Assembly: GCA_003666485.1 (NCBI GenBank)
Contig: CP032931.1
Span: 2,046,001 to 2,110,000, forward strand
Direction: 5' to 3'
DNA: 64,000 bases
From: Levilactobacillus brevis
Lineage (GTDB): Bacteria > Bacillota > Bacilli > Lactobacillales > Lactobacillaceae
Made by a program: the position numbers and the translations under genes. Positions 9,250-18,682 of this stretch are shown here, in pieces. The notes below the pieces were generated by a model. The model saw nothing but the letters and a program-made list of their open reading frames with translations, had not been told where the DNA came from and ran no database searches. Each line of letters begins with the position of its first letter. The first letter of the stretch is position 1.

Positions 9250-10200
9250 GTGTTAGAAGAGGCTTATTTGAATTTAGCAAAAACCGTGTTGACTGAGGGC
9301 CACGAAAAAACGGACCGCACTGGCACGGGGACCATCAGCCTGTTTGGCTACCAAATGCGGTTCAACCTGCAGGAAGGGTTCCCGTTACTGACCACGAAGA
9401 AGGTGCCCTTCGGTCTAATCAAATCTGAACTATTGTGGTTCTTGCGTGGGAATACGAATATTCGGTTTCTCCTGCAACACCACAACCACATTTGGGACGA
9501 GTGGGCCTTCCAACGCTACGTTGAGAGCCCCGATTATCACGGGCCTGACATGACGGACTTTGGGCGGCGTTCTTTGGTCGATGCGGACTTTAATCAGCAG
9601 TATCAAGCCGAGAAGACAGCCTTCTGTGACAAGATCGTCAATGACCAGGCATTCGCTGAACACTACGGTGACCTCGGCCTGGTCTACGGAAGTCAGTGGC
9701 GCGCTTGGCAGGGCCACAACGGCGAAACGATCGATCAACTGGCCAACGTCATCGACACGTTGCGGACCCACCCAGATTCTCGGCGGATGATCGTTTCGGC
9801 TTGGAACCCAGCCGACGTGCCATCCATGGCGCTGCCACCGTGCCACACACTGTATCAGTTCTACGTCAATGACGGTAAGCTGAGCTGCCAGCTGTACCAA
9901 CGCAGTGGCGACATCTTCTTAGGAGTGCCGTTCAACATCGCCAGCTATGCCCTGTTGACGTCACTGATTGCCAAAGAGGTCGGCCTAGAAGTGGGTGACT
10001 TCGTGCATACGCTAGGTGATGCGCACATTTACAAGAACCACATTGCTCAGGTGAAGACACAGCTGTCACGGACGCCTAGTGCGGCCCCACAGCTGTGGTT
10101 GAATCCGGAAAAGTCCAGTATCTTTGATTACGACATGCAGGATATTAAGGTGACGGGATACAATCCGGCACCCGCAATCAAGGCCCCCGTGGCCGTTTAG
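9250..10200 (+). CDS. thyA: Thymidylate synthase
   Basis: Converts dUMP to dTMP with methylene-tetrahydrofolate. The protein has 316 residues, the longer lactobacillus form carrying an insertion near residues 90-140 relative to the E. coli enzyme. Visible motifs: [14 protein letters not shown] at the N-terminus, the catalytic Cys in [24 protein letters not shown] and [12 protein letters not shown]. The start is GTG at 9250 behind GGGAGG. Followed 17 bases downstream by dfrA, which regenerates the folate oxidised by this reaction. Confidence 0.97.
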   Translation: MLEEAYLNLAKTVLTEGHEKTDRTGTGTISLFGYQMRFNLQEGFPLLTTKKVPFGLIKSELLWFLRGNTNIRFLLQHHNHIWDEWAFQRYVESPDYHGPDMTDFGRRSLVDADFNQQYQAEKTAFCDKIVNDQAFAEHYGDLGLVYGSQWRAWQGHNGETIDQLANVIDTLRTHPDSRRMIVSAWNPADVPSMALPPCHTLYQFYVNDGKLSCQLYQRSGDIFLGVPFNIASYALLTSLIAKEVGLEVGDFVHTLGDAHIYKNHIAQVKTQLSRTPSAAPQLWLNPEKSSIFDYDMQDIKVTGYNPAPAIKAPVAV

Positions 10201-10217
10201 CTGAAGGAGGCGTCACG

Positions 10218-10709
10218 ATGTTAATCTTTTTATGGGCCGAGAGTCGCGGCCGCGTTATTGGGTTTCAGGGAAATCTGCCCTGGCATTTACCAGCCGACAT
10301 GCACTACTTCAAGACTGTCACGACGGGCAATACGATTGTGGCGGGCGCGAAGACGTTTGCGTCCTTCCCGGGCTTATTGCCCAACCGGACCAACGTCATC
10401 GTCAGCCACCGACCAGCCAGTAATTTTCCGGCCGATGCGGTCGTCTTAAATTCACTAGACGCCGTACGGCAATACGCCGCTGAACGACCGACGGAAAAAA
10501 TCTTCGTCGTGGGTGGGGCACAGATCTTTGCGGGACTGGTCGATGACGTTGACTACCTGTACCGCACGGACATCGATGCTGGCTTTGACGGCGACACCTG
10601 GATGCCGGCTATCGACTACGGCAAGTTTCAGCTGATCGACCGCCAACCTGGGCGTCGCAACGAGAAGAACCCGTACGACTTTACGTTTGAACAGTACCAA
10701 CGTCTGTAA
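10218..10709 (+). CDS. dfrA: Dihydrofolate reductase
   Basis: NADPH-dependent reductase of 163 residues that regenerates tetrahydrofolate after thymidylate synthesis. It shows GFQGNLPWHLPADMHYFK, with the conserved Trp and the acidic residue that binds the folate ring, TIVAGAKTFASFP, and FVVGGAQIF near residue 100. The usual GRKT motif reads AGAKT here, a modest deviation. AAGGAGG precedes the ATG. Co-transcribed with thyA. Confidence 0.95.
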   Translation: MLIFLWAESRGRVIGFQGNLPWHLPADMHYFKTVTTGNTIVAGAKTFASFPGLLPNRTNVIVSHRPASNFPADAVVLNSLDAVRQYAAERPTEKIFVVGGAQIFAGLVDDVDYLYRTDIDAGFDGDTWMPAIDYGKFQLIDRQPGRRNEKNPYDFTFEQYQRL

Positions 10710-10742
10710 GCTATCCGTCACAGACGTTGGCTGCGGACAATA

Positions 10743-10787
10743 AAACGACGTCACAATCCTATACCAGTTGGGATTGTGACGTCGTTT
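10743..10787. terminator. Bidirectional terminator between dfrA and hemolysin III gene
   Basis: A perfect 17-bp inverted repeat (10743-10759 with 10771-10787) with an A-tract on the left and T-tract on the right, between convergent genes. Confidence 0.88.
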
Positions 10788-10803
10788 AGTTTGCGATTCC
10801 GTT

Positions 10804-11445
10804 TTAAGCGTAAAACAAGATGGAAAAGTACATTAAAGCGGTGCCCAGCATGACAAACAGGTGCCAAATGACGTGGCCAAACGGTACGCCCTTGAAACTG
10901 TAGATCACGGCGCCAACGGTAAAGGCGACTCCGCCGAAGAACAAGAGGGTGAACCCCACTGGCCCTAAGCCCACGTACAGCGGCTTGATGCCCATCAGGC
11001 ACATCCAGCCCATGATGACGTAGATGACGGTGGATAGCTTTTGCATTTTCCCCAGCCAGATGGCCTTGTAGATGATGCCACAGACGGCCATGGCCCAGAT
11101 GATGCCGAACATGGTCCATCCCAGGGCACCACCCACGACCAAGAGGCTAAAGGGCGTATAGGTACCAGTAATCAACAAGTAGATGGCACAATGGTCAAAT
11201 ATTTGAAATACGTGGCGCCCGCGGGTAAAGTACAAACTGTGGAAGAGGGTAGACGCCAGGTAGAAGAGCACCAAGATGGCGCCATAGATGGCAAAGGTCG
11301 TCATCCGCAGCGCACCGCCCTTGGCGTGAGCCTGTAGCAACAAGATCACCAAGCCGGCGATGCTCAGTGCCGCGCCGATGCCGTGGGTGGCGGCGTTGAG
11401 GACTTCATTGACGATTTGGTAGGTGTGGCTTCGTTCTTTAATCAC
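10804..11445 (-). CDS. Hemolysin III / PAQR-type membrane protein
   Basis: Seven-transmembrane protein of 213 residues of the hemolysin III (PAQR, YqfA) family. Conserved histidines that bind a metal in the family are visible in HGIGAALS, TLFHSLYF, HCAIYLLITGTYTP and the C-terminal HVIWHLFVMLG. These proteins are membrane hydrolase-like; true hemolytic activity is doubtful. The start is GTG at 11445 behind AAGGAG. Single gene on the minus strand, converging on dfrA. Confidence 0.88.
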   Translation of the reverse strand: MIKERSHTYQIVNEVLNAATHGIGAALSIAGLVILLLQAHAKGGALRMTTFAIYGAILVLFYLASTLFHSLYFTRGRHVFQIFDHCAIYLLITGTYTPFSLLVVGGALGWTMFGIIWAMAVCGIIYKAIWLGKMQKLSTVIYVIMGWMCLMGIKPLYVGLGPVGFTLLFFGGVAFTVGAVIYSFKGVPFGHVIWHLFVMLGTALMYFSILFYA

Positions 11446-11589
11446 ACAACATGTCTCCTTCGACTTTTTAGTTAGCGTACCACGTTGGCGCGGCCCGCCG
11501 CAAGTGGTGATTGCCAGTGACGGCGCCCAATTTTTGCGGTGGCAAGTTTAGTTTTCTTTAAAAGCCCGTGCGACTTCAACAACATTTAC

Positions 11590-11617
11590 TGAAAAATACT
11601 GGCAATTCTGCTATACT
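11590..11617 (+). promoter_or_regulatory. Promoter of degV (first copy)
   Basis: TATACT at 11612-11617 preceded by TGC is a good extended -10 element; the -35 region (around 11589-11595, CTGAAA) is weak. Confidence 0.55.
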
Positions 11618-11687
11618 ATTACCGTATGTTTCATTACGCACTTTGCAGCACAAACCAAAATTTCTGGTCAGAAAGAGTGGGATAACC

Positions 11688-12539
11688 ATGGCGAAAATTA
11701 AGATTGTCACGGATTCATCTGCCGGCCTTACCGAGCAGCAGATTCAGGATTATGACATCACCATTATCCCGTTAACGGTCATGATTAATGACACGATTTA
11801 CGTTGAACGGGAATCCATCACAAATAAAGAATTTATTGATAAAATGAAAACGGCAAAGACGTTGCCTAAGACGAGCCAGCCACCACTGGGTAAATTTGTG
11901 GAAACCTTTGACAAGCTGGGCGAAGACGGTAGTAGCGTCATTTGCTTCAACATGTTAGCCGCTATCAGCGGAACGGTCCACACGGCTGAACAAGCCGCAC
12001 AGCTGTCCAAAACGGACGTGACCGTAGTCGATAGCCAATATACCGACCAAGCACTGGCTTTCCAAGTCGTCGAGGCGGCAAAGCTAGCGGCCGAAGGTGC
12101 CGACAAAGATGCCATCTTGAAACGGGCCGAAGCCGTCCGGGACCACACCAAGTTGTTCATGGGCATCGTGACTTTGGAAAACATCCTCAAGGGCGGCCGC
12201 TTAAGTCGCGCGGCAGGCATGTTGACCTCGCTCTTGAACATTAAGATCGTGCTGCAGGTCACCGGTGGCGAGCTGAAGATTCGGGCCAAGGGCCGGGGCA
12301 TGAAGACCATCGACCGTTACTTTGACAAGGTTTACGACCAGATCAAACAAACACCCAACATCAAAGCCATTGGAATCTCCCATGTTGAGGCGTTTGACTC
12401 CGTCGACAAGATTCAAAGTCACCTCAAGGAACTGTTGCCGGGTCAAGACGTCCTGGTTCGCGAGACGGTCCCCATTATTGCGACGCATGGGGGCCCTGGG
12501 GCATTTGCCTTAATGTATTACACGGACCCAACCAAATAA
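11688..12539 (+). CDS. DegV family fatty-acid-binding protein
   Basis: Soluble protein of 283 residues with the DegV fold (FakB-like), which binds fatty acids and can present them to the fatty-acid kinase FakA. It starts AKIKIVTDSSAGL and contains TSQPPLGKF, the family motif near residue 60, GILKGGRLS-type loop (ENILKGGRLSRA) and the C-terminal THGGPGAFALMYY. The open frame reaches 11568, but the promoter at 11612 and the ATG at 11688 define the start. A second DegV paralogue lies at 62938-63804. Confidence 0.92.
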   Translation: MAKIKIVTDSSAGLTEQQIQDYDITIIPLTVMINDTIYVERESITNKEFIDKMKTAKTLPKTSQPPLGKFVETFDKLGEDGSSVICFNMLAAISGTVHTAEQAAQLSKTDVTVVDSQYTDQALAFQVVEAAKLAAEGADKDAILKRAEAVRDHTKLFMGIVTLENILKGGRLSRAAGMLTSLLNIKIVLQVTGGELKIRAKGRGMKTIDRYFDKVYDQIKQTPNIKAIGISHVEAFDSVDKIQSHLKELLPGQDVLVRETVPIIATHGGPGAFALMYYTDPTK

Positions 12540-12555
12540 ATTGCTAATCGAGGAA

Positions 12556-12582
12556 GAGGTGGCCGCACGCCACCGCTTTTTC
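12556..12582 (+). terminator. Terminator after degV
   Basis: GGTGGC (12558-12563) and GCCACC (12569-12574) with loop CGCAC, then GCTTTTTC. Confidence 0.75.
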
Positions 12583-12607
12583 TTTATCCCGAGGGGGAAC
12601 TTTTAAA

Positions 12608-13540
12608 ATGAAATTCAAAAATATCAGTAAGATTATTGGGGTAACCTTACTTCTTGCATTGATCGTTCTAGCGGCACTGACGTACTGGCATCCAGGTGCG
12701 CGAACGACACTGTCGACTAAGGAGATGCCCAGCAATCGCCGCTCGACCGTGCGCATCGTGGCTCTGGGAGATTCATTGACGGAAGGCGTCGGTGACCCGC
12801 AAAAGGCCAAGCAAGGCGGCTACACCGGGCGACTCAAGACCATGATTCACCGGCGTGACCGCGTCAAGGTCGTCATGCACAATTTCGGTAAATCCGGCGA
12901 CCGAAGCGACCAGATCGAACAACGCCTGGTCGACAGTAAGACCCAACAAGCGCAAGTGAAGCGCGCTCAGGCCATCACGTTGACGGTCGGGGGAAACGAT
13001 TTACTGCAGACGCTGACCAAAAACGTCACCATCAACCAGCAAACCAAGTTGGACAGCCAGTTGGACACGGCTGAAGCGGCCTACCAACAGAAGCTCAAGC
13101 ACTTGATTCAGACGATTCGCCAGTACAACCCGCAAGCACCGATCTTCCTCTACAGCATTTACAATCCCGTTTACGTGTACTTCGCCAACCTGGACCAGAT
13201 CACGTCAGCCGTGGACAATTGGAACCGCGCCACGACGCATACTGCGACGAGTTTCAAACGACTTCACATGGTCGACATCAACCAGGCGTTGTCGGACGGC
13301 CAGTACAAGTCCGTGACCCAACAGGCCCAGCTTAAGCGTAATGCGCAAAAATCTAATGACGGTAAGATTTCAAGTGCTAGCTTGCAGGAATTGATCTTGG
13401 CCAGCAATGCCAGTGACGAGCTCAACAACTACTTGTCCCCGGCCGACCATTTTCACCCGAACGCCAAGGGCTACCGGTTAATGACCCGCTACGCCTTCAA
13501 GCAAATGCAAGCGCACCAGCAACAGTGGTTACTGAAATAA
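12608..13540 (+). CDS. SGNH/GDSL lipase-esterase, membrane-anchored (YpmR-like)
   Basis: Extracytoplasmic hydrolase of 310 residues. An N-terminal signal anchor (about residues 10-29) is followed by block I ALGDSLTEG (nucleophile Ser), GGNDLL (block III) and DHFHPNAKGY (block V with catalytic Asp-His). Probable substrate: acyl esters of lipids or cell-wall polymers. The gene is followed within 13 bases by YpmS and then YozE, an arrangement like ypmR-ypmS in Bacillus, so the three are probably one operon. Confidence 0.9.
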   Translation: MKFKNISKIIGVTLLLALIVLAALTYWHPGARTTLSTKEMPSNRRSTVRIVALGDSLTEGVGDPQKAKQGGYTGRLKTMIHRRDRVKVVMHNFGKSGDRSDQIEQRLVDSKTQQAQVKRAQAITLTVGGNDLLQTLTKNVTINQQTKLDSQLDTAEAAYQQKLKHLIQTIRQYNPQAPIFLYSIYNPVYVYFANLDQITSAVDNWNRATTHTATSFKRLHMVDINQALSDGQYKSVTQQAQLKRNAQKSNDGKISSASLQELILASNASDELNNYLSPADHFHPNAKGYRLMTRYAFKQMQAHQQQWLLK

Positions 13541-13553
13541 GGAGGAACAAACT

Positions 13554-14153
13554 ATGCAACGTCACTCAGCCCCAAAGCCTACCCGTAACTGGTGGAAATG
13601 GGGGTTCATCGCGCTCGTGGCCGTCTTATTGGTCACGACCGTTACCGTCGGGGTCAAGGCCCTGATGCCGACACAGGTCCCATCCACAGCGAAGGTGACC
13701 AAGAACACGACCAACATCAACGTGAGCCTGAACAAGAAACAGGTCAACGCCTTGGCAGACTACTACGTCAATAAGTCGCTACAAAACTCAGCGGTCAAGT
13801 ACCGTTTTCAGGTCACGGATCACGCCTTGATCTCCGGCTCGACGAAAGTCTTGGGCGCCAACGTGAACTTCGTTTTACTCTTGAAGCCGACCGTGTTATC
13901 CTCAGGAGACGTCCAATTAAAGGCGGAGAAATTATCAGTGGGGGCCTTACCCGTACCGATTAGCTTCGTAATGGGCTACATCGCCAAGAATTACCCGCTG
14001 CCTAATTGGGTCGCCATGGACACCAAGCAAGAGACCATCACCTTACATTTGACCGCCATCGGCAATGGCAAGAAGCTATCCTTTGCGGCCAAGAAGATTG
14101 ACTTATCCGGCGCCGGGAAGTTCGTGTTCCAGGCCCGCATCCCCAAGGATTAG
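13554..14153 (+). CDS. YpmS family protein (DUF2140)
   Basis: Protein of 199 residues with one N-terminal membrane segment ([19 protein letters not shown], about 16-34) and an extracellular domain of DUF2140 type. Conserved stretch: [10 protein letters not shown] near residue 140 and [14 protein letters not shown]. The family has no established reaction; pairing with the YpmR-type lipase suggests a role at the envelope. AAGGAGG precedes the ATG. Confidence 0.85.
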   Translation: MQRHSAPKPTRNWWKWGFIALVAVLLVTTVTVGVKALMPTQVPSTAKVTKNTTNINVSLNKKQVNALADYYVNKSLQNSAVKYRFQVTDHALISGSTKVLGANVNFVLLLKPTVLSSGDVQLKAEKLSVGALPVPISFVMGYIAKNYPLPNWVAMDTKQETITLHLTAIGNGKKLSFAAKKIDLSGAGKFVFQARIPKD

Positions 14154-14163
14154 GAGGCAACTA

Positions 14164-14385
14164 ATGCCCAAAACGTTTTATCAATTTTTAATGACCCAAC
14201 GCAACCCAGAAAGCTACGATCCGGTGGCAACCTTCGCCAACAACGCCTTTCTGGACAGCGCCTTTCCCAAGCAGGAAACGAACTTTGATCCGTTGTCCAA
14301 GTACTTGGAAGAAAACGCGCCATATCTGCCATCGATGACGATTTTCGATGACGCTTGGCAGATGTACTTGGCTTCATTGGCTTAA
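14164..14385 (+). CDS. YozE family small protein (UPF0346)
   Basis: Protein of 73 residues with the YozE SAM-like helical fold: [11 protein letters not shown] at the start, [14 protein letters not shown] in the middle, and [16 protein letters not shown] at the end. Function unknown. The start ATG at 14164 follows GGAGG at the end of ypmS, so translation is coupled. Confidence 0.9.
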   Translation: MPKTFYQFLMTQRNPESYDPVATFANNAFLDSAFPKQETNFDPLSKYLEENAPYLPSMTIFDDAWQMYLASLA

Positions 14386-14390
14386 CTGAG

Positions 14391-14432
14391 ACAGGAATCC
14401 GTGGTGATGAGCTGCGGGTGCCTGTTTTTTGT
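14391..14432 (+). terminator. Terminator after yozE
   Basis: ACAGG...CCG pairs with CGGG...CCTGT, followed by TTTTTTG. Bases 14433-14530 hold nothing I recognise. Confidence 0.75.
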
Positions 14433-14530
14433 TTGGGGCCGGAGTACGAAAAATTCAAAGCTGCGGAAGATTGTGTGGTTATTTAATTGGCGGGATAGTA
14501 GGGTTAGGTAACAGACGCATTCGTCACGAA

Positions 14531-14575
14531 AAGAAGATGACGTCCTGAAAAAAACGAGGATGTCATCTTCTTTTT
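14531..14575 (+). terminator. Orphan strong terminator
   Basis: AGAAGATGAC(G)TCCT pairs with AGGA(T)GTCATCTTCT, followed by TTTTT. No gene lies between it and the preceding terminator; it marks the left edge of an AT-rich insert. The following 225 bases (14577-14801) hold no convincing gene. Confidence 0.75.
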
Positions 14576-14818
14576 GAGCTATATTTCAATCTGGTTAGTT
14601 ACTAGGGACTGACATCGTTAGTTAACAGTGCTTTTATATCTGATGATATTTGTAGATTTTACTGTTAATTTCTTTTATTTTGAAGGGAAACAATCTGATT
14701 TAATTATGGGTGAACGGAGACTGGTAACCTGCGTGAAAATCAAGTTCTAAAAAAATTGGAATAGTATCCTACAAAACTTCCTTGCCAAATAGGGTGATGT
14801 CATGAAGAAAACAGATAA

Positions 14819-16573
14819 TTGGAAATTCATTTTAACTATTTTTTAAAGAGGTTTTCTCGAAGCTTTTATGCCTTATTTCTAGTGGTAATCATTACTGATA
14901 TTCTATACACAATTGGCATTACAACACTACCAGCATACGCTGCAAGGATCGTTGTTCACCCAGGCTCTAGTATCGTAAGGGTTCTAACCACCATAGCGAT
15001 TTTAAGCTTGCTTATTTATGGGGCTCACGTTGTCGGAATTTATTTTCAGGGGAAGATTGCCCAACTGACTTTTGACTTTCGCTTTGATTATGTTCCTATT
15101 TTTTCAAAAAGAATTTTTTCTTGGCCCCAGCAGAAGATTGACTCTGTCGAGGGAAAGATGATCATTGATCAAGCTTACGAGTCTATCTATAACGGTGCAA
15201 ACGTTGGGATCGAAGCAGTTATTGATCAAACCATATTAGTTTTAAGATATTCGCTACAAATCATTTCTCTATTAGTATTAATGGGACTTCTCAGTATTTG
15301 GCCAGCGATTGTTGTCCTTTCTTTAAATATATTCGGTTATTTAATGCAAAGCCTAGGGAATCGCTGGTACGCAAACCATAAGAATGCACAAAATAGGATT
15401 ACCAGTTACCAAGAATACTTTTCTAGAACGCTAATGGCACGTGAGAACGGCAAGGATATTCGGCTATTTGGCATGGTGCCTTTGTTTCATCACTACCAGA
15501 AAAATTTAGCGAAAAGGTTGGTCCGTTGGGAAGGTCATTATTCGACAGTCCTTGCTGGTGTTAATATCTTGCAGCAACTGTTCAACTTAGCGGGTATTAT
15601 GTTTACGCTGCTATTCTTAATTAGCGAGAAAAGCCTAACCATCGCCAACTGTATTTTTTTCCTGACCGCAATTCAGGTAATGAATACAAACTTTGCCAAC
15701 TTAAGAAATGCCTACACCTTGACCAGTAAGAATCTAACTTTTGTCCCCAACTTCAGAAAATTCATGGACACAGAATTAGACCTGGCCACTGAGAATAAAC
15801 AAAATGTGATAGGTGGTTTTAAGCAATTAACGCTTAACCGTGTTTTTTTGAAGCTTGAAAACAACACCATCTTAAAATCTATTAACCTATCAGTTAGTAA
15901 GGGCGACCACCTTATTGTCGTCGGCGAGAACGGTGCCGGCAAGTCATCGCTGGTGAAAGTCTTAAGTGGTCTGTATGGTCCAACGCGTGGGACAGCCAAA
16001 CTAAATGGCATCGCGTTAAACTCAATTAATCCCCAATCGTTGCAAGCGCAGATGACGGTTCAATTTCAGGATGATATCCTGTTACATTTTACAATTGCAG
16101 AAAACATTTCCTGCACGGATCTAAAAAGGACCAATTATCAAAAGGTTAATGAAGTTTTACGGCAAGTCCATTTACTTGAATTCGTCAACGCATTACCCAA
16201 TGGCATTGAAACCTATGTTGGCAACGAGTTAAGCGCAAATGGCGTACTGGTATCAGGGGGACAGAAGCAACGACTATTATTCGCCAGAGTCCTTTATAAG
16301 CAAGCCGACTTGACTATTTTAGATGAGCCAACGGCGGCATTAGATCCAATAAGTGAGAAGAACTTTTATCAGTTGATCCAAAATGAACTAGCCACAAAAA
16401 CCGTGATTTTTGTCACCCATAGATTAGGATCTTTTGTTAAGAAGGGGAAAATTGCTGTCATGAGCAAGGGAAAAATCATCGCAATCGGGACGCACGACGA
16501 TTTATTAGTAAATTGCGAGCTCTATAGGGAAATGTGGCAAGCACAACGCTCACTGTATACTGTAGGTGATTAA
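14819..16573 (+). CDS. ABC exporter half-transporter 1, 5' end frameshifted
   Basis: Fused permease/ATPase of 584 residues in the open part. About six membrane segments occupy residues 10-300, then an ATPase with VVGENGAGKSSLVKVL (Walker A), LVSGGQKQRL (signature), LTILDEPTAALDP (Walker B) and FVTHRL (H-loop). The only start in this frame is TTG at 14819 with no ribosome binding site. A better start, ATG at 14802 behind GGGTGAT, opens MKKTDNWKFILTIF and then hits TAA at 14844; adding one T to the six-T run at 14839-14844 joins it exactly to LKRFSR of this frame. So the gene is either phase-off, decayed, or read by slippage. Its stop is followed at once by the partner half-transporter. Substrate unknown; no peptidase domain. 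Confidence 0.8.
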   Translation: MEIHFNYFLKRFSRSFYALFLVVIITDILYTIGITTLPAYAARIVVHPGSSIVRVLTTIAILSLLIYGAHVVGIYFQGKIAQLTFDFRFDYVPIFSKRIFSWPQQKIDSVEGKMIIDQAYESIYNGANVGIEAVIDQTILVLRYSLQIISLLVLMGLLSIWPAIVVLSLNIFGYLMQSLGNRWYANHKNAQNRITSYQEYFSRTLMARENGKDIRLFGMVPLFHHYQKNLAKRLVRWEGHYSTVLAGVNILQQLFNLAGIMFTLLFLISEKSLTIANCIFFLTAIQVMNTNFANLRNAYTLTSKNLTFVPNFRKFMDTELDLATENKQNVIGGFKQLTLNRVFLKLENNTILKSINLSVSKGDHLIVVGENGAGKSSLVKVLSGLYGPTRGTAKLNGIALNSINPQSLQAQMTVQFQDDILLHFTIAENISCTDLKRTNYQKVNEVLRQVHLLEFVNALPNGIETYVGNELSANGVLVSGGQKQRLLFARVLYKQADLTILDEPTAALDPISEKNFYQLIQNELATKTVIFVTHRLGSFVKKGKIAVMSKGKIIAIGTHDDLLVNCELYREMWQAQRSLYTVGD

Positions 16574-16574
16574 T

Positions 16575-18395
16575 ATGGACAACTTAAAAGGAAACGTTAG
16601 TGACATAGTAAAAACAACAAAATTGGTTGCGCACCTTGATAAGATTGTTCTGCCAGCCTCACTTATTGTAAGTGTGATCAACGCCGTAGTCCCTTTGGTA
16701 CTTGTGCTGGGAAATACGGCAATTATCAATGCCATCGTCCAGGGGAGACTACCGCATGCAAAGTCCATTACGATTACCATCTATGCCGTTTCAATTTGCT
16801 TGTATATCATCTCGTCTCTGATCCAAAAAGTTAGCAATACGCATGCCGTCAGAGCCAACGAAATGTTAAGAATATCAATTCATGAGGCCTGGGAAAAAGT
16901 GAGCTTCCAATCCTTGGTTACAGCAGACTATTTCAGCAAAATGATGAAGAGTGAGTCTTCATTTCGGTATTCCGGGGGGATTACGGTGTTCTGTCATCAA
17001 ATGCAAAGTCTGGTCAATGGACTGGTGACTGTCTTGGGTAGCCTGGGACTTTTAGTTTGGTTATCTACGATTGGGTTTCTTTCATCATCACTAATGACAG
17101 TCGCAACAATGACGACATTACTCTTGTTGCTCGTATTCGAGATATTTCTACTAAAAGTGTTTCAGCATTTAACCAGTCGCAATATAACGTTGTTTGGCAG
17201 CCTAATGATTATCGAGCGTAAAATGAATTATTTTTTGATGAGTATCATCAACAAATATGAAATACTGAAATCTGTCAAGATGTGGGGGACGGCTGAATTA
17301 ATACAAGAAAGATACTTGGCATCTTGGAAACGAGAGAGAAAATACAATCATAAGTTGGTCTGGAACGATTACGTTTCCCAGATTGTCTCTGCCCTAATGA
17401 CCGCAAACATTGTGCTCTGGCTGTTTGGTCTCGTGCTTTTAAAAATCCATACGGGACTTTTACCTGTGGGACAATTAAATACCTTATTTGGTGGAATCGT
17501 TCAAATTTCAGCGGCAATAGCAACGATTGCGTCAACTTGGCAAAGGGCATTAAGGTTTCAAAACCAAATGACGTACGTTAATGATATTTTGAACGAAAAC
17601 CCAATTTCTGGTTCCCAAGAAGATTTTGGAAAAGAACCCCCAGTACTCAAAGAGCATAATGTCATTAGCTTTGACCATGTGAGTTTTGGCTACGATTCTG
17701 ATAATGACGTCATTCATGACCTATCTTTTAATTTTGAATTTTCCGGAATTAGTGCAATTATTGGCGAGAACGGGAGTGGCAAGACGACTCTGGTAAAGTT
17801 GATGCTGGGGTTATTACAACCAACCCGCGGACGTATTTCTTTGAATGGACAGGATATACGAAAAATCCGCCCTAACGAGTACTTTGATTTGTTCAAAGTC
17901 GTCTTTCAAGATTTTCAAGTCTTCGACATCACAATTGGCGAAAATATTGCGGCATCAGTCAAGTATGATCATGAACGAATGAAAAGCGCTGTTTCTGACC
18001 AAAACCTAAGCGCGTGGATCGCCGCTTTGCCAAAGCATGAAGACGCCTCAGTGGGTATGTACAGTGAGCATAATCTGCAGCCCAGTGGCGGTCAGAAGCA
18101 ACAAATGGCCATCGCCCGTGCCAATTTTAAAAACGGCATTTATCAAATTTTAGATGAACCCTCGTCTAAGCTAGATCCCATCCAAGAGGTTGCGGTCTTT
18201 TCAAAAATAGCAGCGCTCTCGAATAAAACGCCATCACTTTTCATTACCCATCGTATTGGGGTAGTGGGACTGGCAAATACCATCATTTTGTTAAAAAAAG
18301 GAAAGATTGTCGGAGTCGGGACCAAAGAAGACCTACTCAGGAGCTCTGCGTATTTTAGAAAACTCTGGGATAGCCAAGCTTCACTTTATCATTGA
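16575..18395 (+). CDS. ABC exporter half-transporter 2
   Basis: Permease/ATPase half-transporter of 606 residues, almost certainly the heterodimer partner of the preceding gene. Membrane domain to about residue 330; ATPase with IGENGSGKTTLVKLML, PSGGQKQQMAIA signature, QILDEPSSKLDP (an atypical Walker B/D-loop, where LDEPTAALD is usual) and FITHR. ATG at 16575 lies one base after the first gene's stop, with AGGTGAT at 16564-16570 as ribosome binding site, indicating translational coupling. Like its partner it is more AT-rich than the core genes and likely acquired. Could export a peptide, lipid or drug. Confidence 0.85.
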   Translation: MDNLKGNVSDIVKTTKLVAHLDKIVLPASLIVSVINAVVPLVLVLGNTAIINAIVQGRLPHAKSITITIYAVSICLYIISSLIQKVSNTHAVRANEMLRISIHEAWEKVSFQSLVTADYFSKMMKSESSFRYSGGITVFCHQMQSLVNGLVTVLGSLGLLVWLSTIGFLSSSLMTVATMTTLLLLLVFEIFLLKVFQHLTSRNITLFGSLMIIERKMNYFLMSIINKYEILKSVKMWGTAELIQERYLASWKRERKYNHKLVWNDYVSQIVSALMTANIVLWLFGLVLLKIHTGLLPVGQLNTLFGGIVQISAAIATIASTWQRALRFQNQMTYVNDILNENPISGSQEDFGKEPPVLKEHNVISFDHVSFGYDSDNDVIHDLSFNFEFSGISAIIGENGSGKTTLVKLMLGLLQPTRGRISLNGQDIRKIRPNEYFDLFKVVFQDFQVFDITIGENIAASVKYDHERMKSAVSDQNLSAWIAALPKHEDASVGMYSEHNLQPSGGQKQQMAIARANFKNGIYQILDEPSSKLDPIQEVAVFSKIAALSNKTPSLFITHRIGVVGLANTIILLKKGKIVGVGTKEDLLRSSAYFRKLWDSQASLYH

Positions 18396-18468
18396 TAGTC
18401 AGTTGGCTTCAAAAAATAATTGGTTTAACCGGGCCTCGCCAAAAAAGGTGCTAATCCTGAACGATTTT

Positions 18469-18514
18469 TTACACCTCGTACTATAACAATTAAAAAATAT
18501 TGTATGAGGTGTAA
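18469..18514 (+). promoter_or_regulatory. Inverted-repeat operator before the AbiEi-like gene
   Basis: TTACACCTCGTA (18469-18480) and TATGAGGTGTAA (18503-18514) form an inverted repeat with one mismatch pair. A possible -10 (TATAAC, 18482-18487) lies between the arms and the right arm contains the ribosome binding site AGGTG. AbiEi-type antitoxins are known to autoregulate through inverted repeats, so this may be an autoregulatory site. Confidence 0.5.
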
Positions 18515-18517
18515 AGA

Positions 18518-18682
18518 TTGAGAGTTGAGTCACTGATTTCAAGGCTCTTCAAATTAAACGCAAACTTTACAACCAGTGAGGCTAAGGACGTTGGCATTTC
18601 AAAATATTATCTGAATAAGTTGGACGTTGCACAATTAAGTGCAAATTATCAGCAACGTGCCCGTGATATTCTTAAAGATTAA
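18518..18682 (+). CDS. Small AbiEi-type regulator domain (54 aa)
   Basis: A 54-residue frame from TTG at 18518 with GAGGTG upstream: it begins LRVESLISRLFKLNANF, continues TTSEAKDVGISKYYLNKL and ends QRARDILKD. This resembles the N-terminal winged-helix part (AbiEi_4 type) of AbiEi antitoxin/regulators, which normally continue for another 100-200 residues. It is either a mini-regulator or a truncated remnant; no AbiEii nucleotidyltransferase toxin follows. Too short to judge firmly. Confidence 0.45.
   Translation: MRVESLISRLFKLNANFTTSEAKDVGISKYYLNKLDVAQLSANYQQRARDILKD

Noticed and set aside
14643-14750. A 35-codon frame before the ABC exporter ending VTCVKIKF, considered as a signal or bacteriocin peptide
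   Set aside because: No ribosome binding site, no double-glycine leader or processing motif.
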